A program made the position numbers and the translations under genes. The notes beneath the pieces were generated by a model. That model did no database searches. It was not told the DNA's origin and saw nothing but the letters and a program-made list of their open reading frames with translations. Positions 22,227-25,609 of a stretch of 25,609 bases of DNA are shown in pieces. Numbering within the stretch: the stretch's first letter is position 1; every line of letters starts with the position of its first letter. This DNA is from an uncultured Coriobacteriaceae bacterium (GTDB lineage Bacteria > Actinomycetota > Coriobacteriia > Coriobacteriales > Atopobiaceae). The stretch covers positions 1-25,609 of the forward strand of contig USBN01000019.1 in assembly GCA_900552935.1 (NCBI GenBank). Direction: 5' to 3'.

Positions 22227-25016
22227 ATGATCATTAACGGCCCCGGCATTTCCTACACCGAGCCTGACATCGGATCCGAGTTCGTCCCCGAGCTTCCGGA
22301 GAACCCGCGCCCCAGCATCGTGGCTCTCTGCAAGCACTGCACGAACCGCCTCCTCGGAAAAGACGAGCTCCTGCCCTACGAGTACTGGAGCTTCGCCGAG
22401 GCTGCGACTGACGAGCAGGCTGACATGCTCGTCAAGCTCAAGATGCGCCAACCCTACACGCTCGATGCCGCGGTCAAGGCAACGGGCATCCCGGCGGAGA
22501 AGCTCGAACCCATGCTTGACGAGGTCTCCTACGTGGGCCTCCTCGAATACAACTGGGAGAATCCCCAGCATGAGAAGCAGTGGGTTCTCCCCATGCTCGT
22601 TCCTGGGTCGGCGGAGTTCCTCAACATGCGCTGGAGCCAGCTCGAGGATCACCCGGTCTTCGCCAAGTTCTTCGAGCAGGCCTCGAAGGGCCCGCTCTCC
22701 CGTGCGACGCCACTCGTGCCGCCCGGAGGCGCGGGCATCGGCATGCACGTCATTCCTGTCGAGCGCGCCATCGAGCACGAGAACCAGTCCATCTCCATCG
22801 AGCACATCGAGCACTGGCTCGACAAGTACGACGGCAAATACGCCGCCAGCGCCTGCAGCTGCCGCATGAGTCGTCAGCGCATGGGCGAGGGCTGCGGTGA
22901 CGACTTCAACGACTGGTGCATCGCCGTTGGCGACATGGCGGACTACGTCGTCGAGACGAACCGCGGCCACTACATCACGCGCGAGGAGGCCCTCGACATC
23001 TTTCAGCGCGCGGAGGACAACGGCTTCGTCCACCAGATCACCAACATCGACGGCGAGAACAAGATCTTCGCCATCTGCAACTGCAACGTGAACGTCTGCT
23101 ACGCGCTTCGTACCTCGCAGCTGTTCAACACGCCCAACCTCTCGCGCTCCGCTTACGTCGCCCATACGGATCCCGCCAACTGTGTGGCTTGCGGTCGATG
23201 CGTCGAGGTCTGTCCCGCCGGCGCCGTGAAGCTCGGCCAGAAGCTGTGCCAGAAGTCGACTAGCGAGGTGCCCGAGTATCCACGCCAGGAGCTGCCTGAC
23301 GCCGTCAAGTGGGGTCCGGAGAAGTGGAGCCCCAACTATCGCAACAAGAATCGCATAGAGACCTACGACACGGGCACCGCGCCCTGCAAGACGGCCTGTC
23401 CGGCGCACGTCGCCGTCCAGGGCTACCTCAAGCTCGCGGCCCAGGGTCGCTTCACCGAGGCGCTCGCCCTCATCAAGCGCGAGAACCCGCTGCCCGCCGT
23501 CTGCGGCCGCATCTGCAATCGCCGCTGCGAGGACGCCTGCACGCGCGGGCGCGTGGACGAGGCCATTGCCATCGACGAGGTCAAGAAGTTCATCGCCCAA
23601 CTCGACCTCGACGCCGAGACGCGCTACATCCCACCTCAGGTCCGCCCGAAGGTAGAGGGTGACTTCGAGGAGAAGATCGCGATCATCGGTGCCGGTCCCG
23701 CAGGTCTCACCTGTGCCTTCTATCTCGCCGAGAAGGGCTACAAACCCGTCGTGTTCGAGAAGAGCGAGCGCCCCGGCGGCATGCTCACCTATGGCATTCC
23801 GGCCTACAAGCTTCCCAAGGACGTGGTCCAGGCCGAGGTTGACGTCATCGAGGCCATGGGCGCGGAGTTCCGCTATGGCGTGGAGGTAGGTCGCGACGTT
23901 ACACTTGCCGAGCTGCGCGAGCAGGGCTTTAAGGCCTTCTATGTCGCCATCGGCTGCCAGGGCGGACGACTCGCGGGCGTTCCTGGCGAGGATGCCGAGG
24001 GAGTGACGGTTGCCGTCGACTTCCTTCGCGAAGTTGCGACGGAGCAGCTGGACCGCGGCGAGGCAGTACCCGTAAGCGGGAAGGTTGTCGTTGTGGGAGG
24101 CGGAAACGTCGCCATCGACGTCGCGCGGACGGCCGCCCGCCTTGGTGCGGAGAGCGTCGAGATGCTCTGCCTCGAGTCTCGAGACGTCATGCCCGCCTCG
24201 AATGAGGAGGTTGCCGAGGCTGAGGCCGACGGCGTGCGCCTCTCCTGCGGATGGGGCCCGAAGGAGGTCCTCGCGCGGGACGGTCACGTGACGGGCATCG
24301 TCTTCAAGCGCTGCACGCGCGTCTTCGACGAGGACGGCCGGTTCGCTCCCGAGTATGACGAGGACGACACCATCGAGCTTTCCTGCGACCAGGTGGTCAT
24401 GTCCATCGGCCAGACCGTCGTGTGGGGAGACCTGCTCGAGGGCAGCGCCGTCGAGCTCGGCCGCGGCTCCGGTGCCGTGGCGGATCCGAAGACCTATCAG
24501 ACCGCAGAGCCTGACGTCTTTGTGGGCGGCGACGTCTACACTGGCCCCAAGTTCGCGATTGACGCCATCGCCGCAGGTCATGAGGCGGCGGTCTCCATCC
24601 ATCGCTTCGTCCAGGGCGGTACGCTCACTATCGGTCGCAACCAGCGCAGCTACGTAGCGCTCGACCGGGACGACGTGGACTTCGGCTCGTATGACACGAC
24701 GGCTCGCCAGGAGCCCGCGATTGACCACGACCGCGAGAAGGCCGAGCCCTTCGGCGAGTACGTGCGCACCTTTACCGCAGAGCAGGTCATGGCCGAGACG
24801 GCGCGCTGCCTTGGCTGCGGTGCGTCGGTGGTCGACCCCAACAAGTGCATTGGCTGCGGCCTCTGCACCACGAAGTGCGACTTCGACGCCATCCACCTGT
24901 TCCGCGAGAGGCCCGAGTGCTCCACGATGGTCAAATACGAGAAGAAGGTGCCGAGCCTGCTTAAGTATGCGGCAAAGCGCCAGGTAAAGATTATGTTTGG
25001 TGGCAAGGGCAAGTAA
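22227..25016 (+). CDS. Large Fe-S/FAD oxidoreductase, GltD/NfnB-like core with extra N-terminal Fe-S module
   Basis: A 929-residue soluble electron-transfer flavoprotein. Residues 1-310 form a Cys-rich module (CKHC at 35-38, ACSCRMSRQRMGEGCG, AICNCNVNVCYAL), normally a separate protein. A ferredoxin site follows with C319, C322, C325 and C329. Next is the GltD/dihydropyrimidine-dehydrogenase-type Fe-S domain (APCKTACPAHVAVQGY, then VCGRICNRRCEDAC). The FAD-binding GAGPAG is at 488-493, an NAD(P)-binding GGGNVA at 624-629, and the second FAD segment is VFVGGDVYTGPKFAIDAIAAG. The C-terminal ferredoxin site is CIGCGLCTTKC from C874. It can pass electrons between NAD(P)H and several clusters. The start is ATG 22227 with AGAGGAG at 22216-22222. 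Placement between hypB and hypA suggests a link to hydrogen or formate metabolism. The acceptor is unknown. Confidence 0.88.
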   Translation: MIINGPGISYTEPDIGSEFVPELPENPRPSIVALCKHCTNRLLGKDELLPYEYWSFAEAATDEQADMLVKLKMRQPYTLDAAVKATGIPAEKLEPMLDEVSYVGLLEYNWENPQHEKQWVLPMLVPGSAEFLNMRWSQLEDHPVFAKFFEQASKGPLSRATPLVPPGGAGIGMHVIPVERAIEHENQSISIEHIEHWLDKYDGKYAASACSCRMSRQRMGEGCGDDFNDWCIAVGDMADYVVETNRGHYITREEALDIFQRAEDNGFVHQITNIDGENKIFAICNCNVNVCYALRTSQLFNTPNLSRSAYVAHTDPANCVACGRCVEVCPAGAVKLGQKLCQKSTSEVPEYPRQELPDAVKWGPEKWSPNYRNKNRIETYDTGTAPCKTACPAHVAVQGYLKLAAQGRFTEALALIKRENPLPAVCGRICNRRCEDACTRGRVDEAIAIDEVKKFIAQLDLDAETRYIPPQVRPKVEGDFEEKIAIIGAGPAGLTCAFYLAEKGYKPVVFEKSERPGGMLTYGIPAYKLPKDVVQAEVDVIEAMGAEFRYGVEVGRDVTLAELREQGFKAFYVAIGCQGGRLAGVPGEDAEGVTVAVDFLREVATEQLDRGEAVPVSGKVVVVGGGNVAIDVARTAARLGAESVEMLCLESRDVMPASNEEVAEAEADGVRLSCGWGPKEVLARDGHVTGIVFKRCTRVFDEDGRFAPEYDEDDTIELSCDQVVMSIGQTVVWGDLLEGSAVELGRGSGAVADPKTYQTAEPDVFVGGDVYTGPKFAIDAIAAGHEAAVSIHRFVQGGTLTIGRNQRSYVALDRDDVDFGSYDTTARQEPAIDHDREKAEPFGEYVRTFTAEQVMAETARCLGCGASVVDPNKCIGCGLCTTKCDFDAIHLFRERPECSTMVKYEKKVPSLLKYAAKRQVKIMFGGKGK

Positions 25017-25025
25017 GCTTTGCCA

Positions 25026-25060
25026 CGCGCCCGCCCGTCGCCTCGTGCCGGGCGGGCGCG
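25026..25060 (+). terminator. Perfect 12-base-pair GC hairpin between the flavoprotein gene and hypA
   Basis: CGCGCCCGCCCG (25026-25037) pairs with CGGGCGGGCGCG (25049-25060) around an 11-base loop. There is no T tract, so it may attenuate transcription into hypA or protect the upstream message rather than stop transcription fully. Confidence 0.5.
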
Positions 25061-25080
25061 CCATCGCTTGGGGGGGACGC

Positions 25081-25425
25081 GTGCACGAGCTGGGAATCGT
25101 CTTCTATATCATCGACGACGCCAAGAAGGCGGCGACGGACAACGGGCTGACCTCCGTGCGGCGCGTGACGCTCGACCTTGGCGAGGTGTCCGGCGTGGTG
25201 CCGGACCTCCTCCACGACGCGTGGACGTGGGCGTGCAAGCGCGAGCCGATGATGGAGGGGTGTGAGCTCGAGGTCTGCGAGAAGGAGGCGGCGAGCGTCT
25301 GCGAGGCATGCGGGACCGAGTATGGAACCGTGGCCTACGGACGTATCTGCCCCGAGTGCGGTAGCGAGCGCACGCACCTCTTGCACGGGCGCGAGGTCAT
25401 GATTCGCGAGATCGAGGCGTACTAG
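25081..25425 (+). CDS. hypA: HypA, hydrogenase nickel-delivery metallochaperone
   Basis: A 114-residue protein. HypA binds nickel through its N-terminal Met-His-Glu and zinc through a zinc finger, and works with HypB. The start GTG 25081 gives exactly MHELGIV, the invariant N-terminus that holds the nickel ligand His2; a G-run just upstream serves as ribosome site. The zinc finger is CEAC with CPEC, spaced as in the family. Its length equals typical HypA (about 113-118). An in-frame open stretch before the GTG covers the hairpin and is not coding. The TAG stop at 25423-25425 overlaps the end of a convergent minus-strand gene. Other hyp genes are not in the window. Confidence 0.94.
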   Translation: MHELGIVFYIIDDAKKAATDNGLTSVRRVTLDLGEVSGVVPDLLHDAWTWACKREPMMEGCELEVCEKEAASVCEACGTEYGTVAYGRICPECGSERTHLLHGREVMIREIEAY

Positions 25426-25609
25426 GCGGCCGCCTTCTCGCGAGGGGCGTAGATCTTGCTCGGGCGGATGATCATCAGGGCGATGAAGACGAGCAGCGTC
25501 GTGGAGCCAAGGCTGATGGGGTAGATCGCCAGAAGCTTCAGGAACGAGGGCGCGGCGGGGAAGACCACGCTCACGAAGCTCTTGCTGCGACTGTCCGACA
25601 TCCAGGAGG
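25422..25609 (-). CDS. C-terminal end of a membrane protein (partial, runs off the window)
   Basis: Reading the minus strand from the right edge, an open frame of more than 60 codons ends at TAG 25424-25422, overlapping the hypA stop. The visible end is MSDSRSKSFVSVVFPAAPSF, then one clear membrane segment (LGSTTLLVFIALMII) and a basic tail RPSKIYAPREKAAA. Codon use matches the neighbours. The ATG at 25601-25599 has no ribosome site in the eight visible bases upstream, so the gene most likely starts beyond the window. The pattern fits the end of a polytopic transporter or permease, but I do not recognise the family. Confidence 0.6.
   Translation of the reverse strand, partial: SWMSDSRSKSFVSVVFPAAPSFLKLLAIYPISLGSTTLLVFIALMIIRPSKIYAPREKAAA

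Noticed and set aside
22092..25064. A 990-codon open frame antisense to the Fe-S flavoprotein gene
   Set aside because: High GC with G/C-rich third positions and GAC/CTC/GAG-type codons removes stops from the opposite strand. The translation is low-complexity Val/Asp/Leu/Gly, with no family match and no ribosome site, while the plus strand has many conserved motifs.

Overview
The window is high-GC, gene-dense bacterial DNA with strong Shine-Dalgarno sites and frequent GTG and TTG starts. Gene content is that of a strictly anaerobic gut or oral actinobacterium. NADP-type glutamate dehydrogenase, L-serine dehydratase, a 7TM kinase-like sensor, HypA/HypB and a multi-cluster Fe-S flavoprotein together fit the class Coriobacteriia (Olsenella/Collinsella/Parolsenella-like). 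That placement is an inference from gene content and style, not from a marker-gene search.

Layout. Bases 1-452: end of gdhA, then a tRNA-Leu(UAG) with its own promoter and terminator. 548-4744: the protein folding and turnover block tig, clpP, clpX, followed by a TRIC-type membrane protein. 4754-7393: a one-chain L-serine dehydratase and a YitT-type membrane protein. 7394-7789: a non-coding, repeat-rich gap. 7790-9980: an M18 aminopeptidase converging on a HAD phosphatase. 10165-13038: phosphoenolpyruvate carboxylase with three stacked hairpins behind it. 13220-16848: a zinc-ribbon membrane protein, an SPFH protein with a double zinc-ribbon tail, and a lipoprotein. 17077-20955 (minus strand): a three-gene signalling operon of a 7TM kinase-like sensor without a recognisable ATPase domain, a NarX-type histidine kinase and a LuxR-type response regulator. 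21306-25425: hypB, a large Fe-S/FAD oxidoreductase, and hypA. A minus-strand membrane-protein end runs off the right edge.

The firmest discovery is technical. A 34-base Illumina Nextera (Tn5) adapter sits inside clpP at 2460-2493, replacing about 24 codons and shifting the frame. The broken clpP is therefore an assembly artefact, not biology. It also gives rise to false ORFs with well-known adapter peptides.

The best biological leads are the hypB-flavoprotein-hypA arrangement, the non-catalytic sensor/kinase/regulator trio with a CACGTG-centred palindrome upstream, the zinc-ribbon/SPFH/lipoprotein cluster, and a REP-like perfect palindrome behind ppc. None is proven to be a new system from sequence alone.
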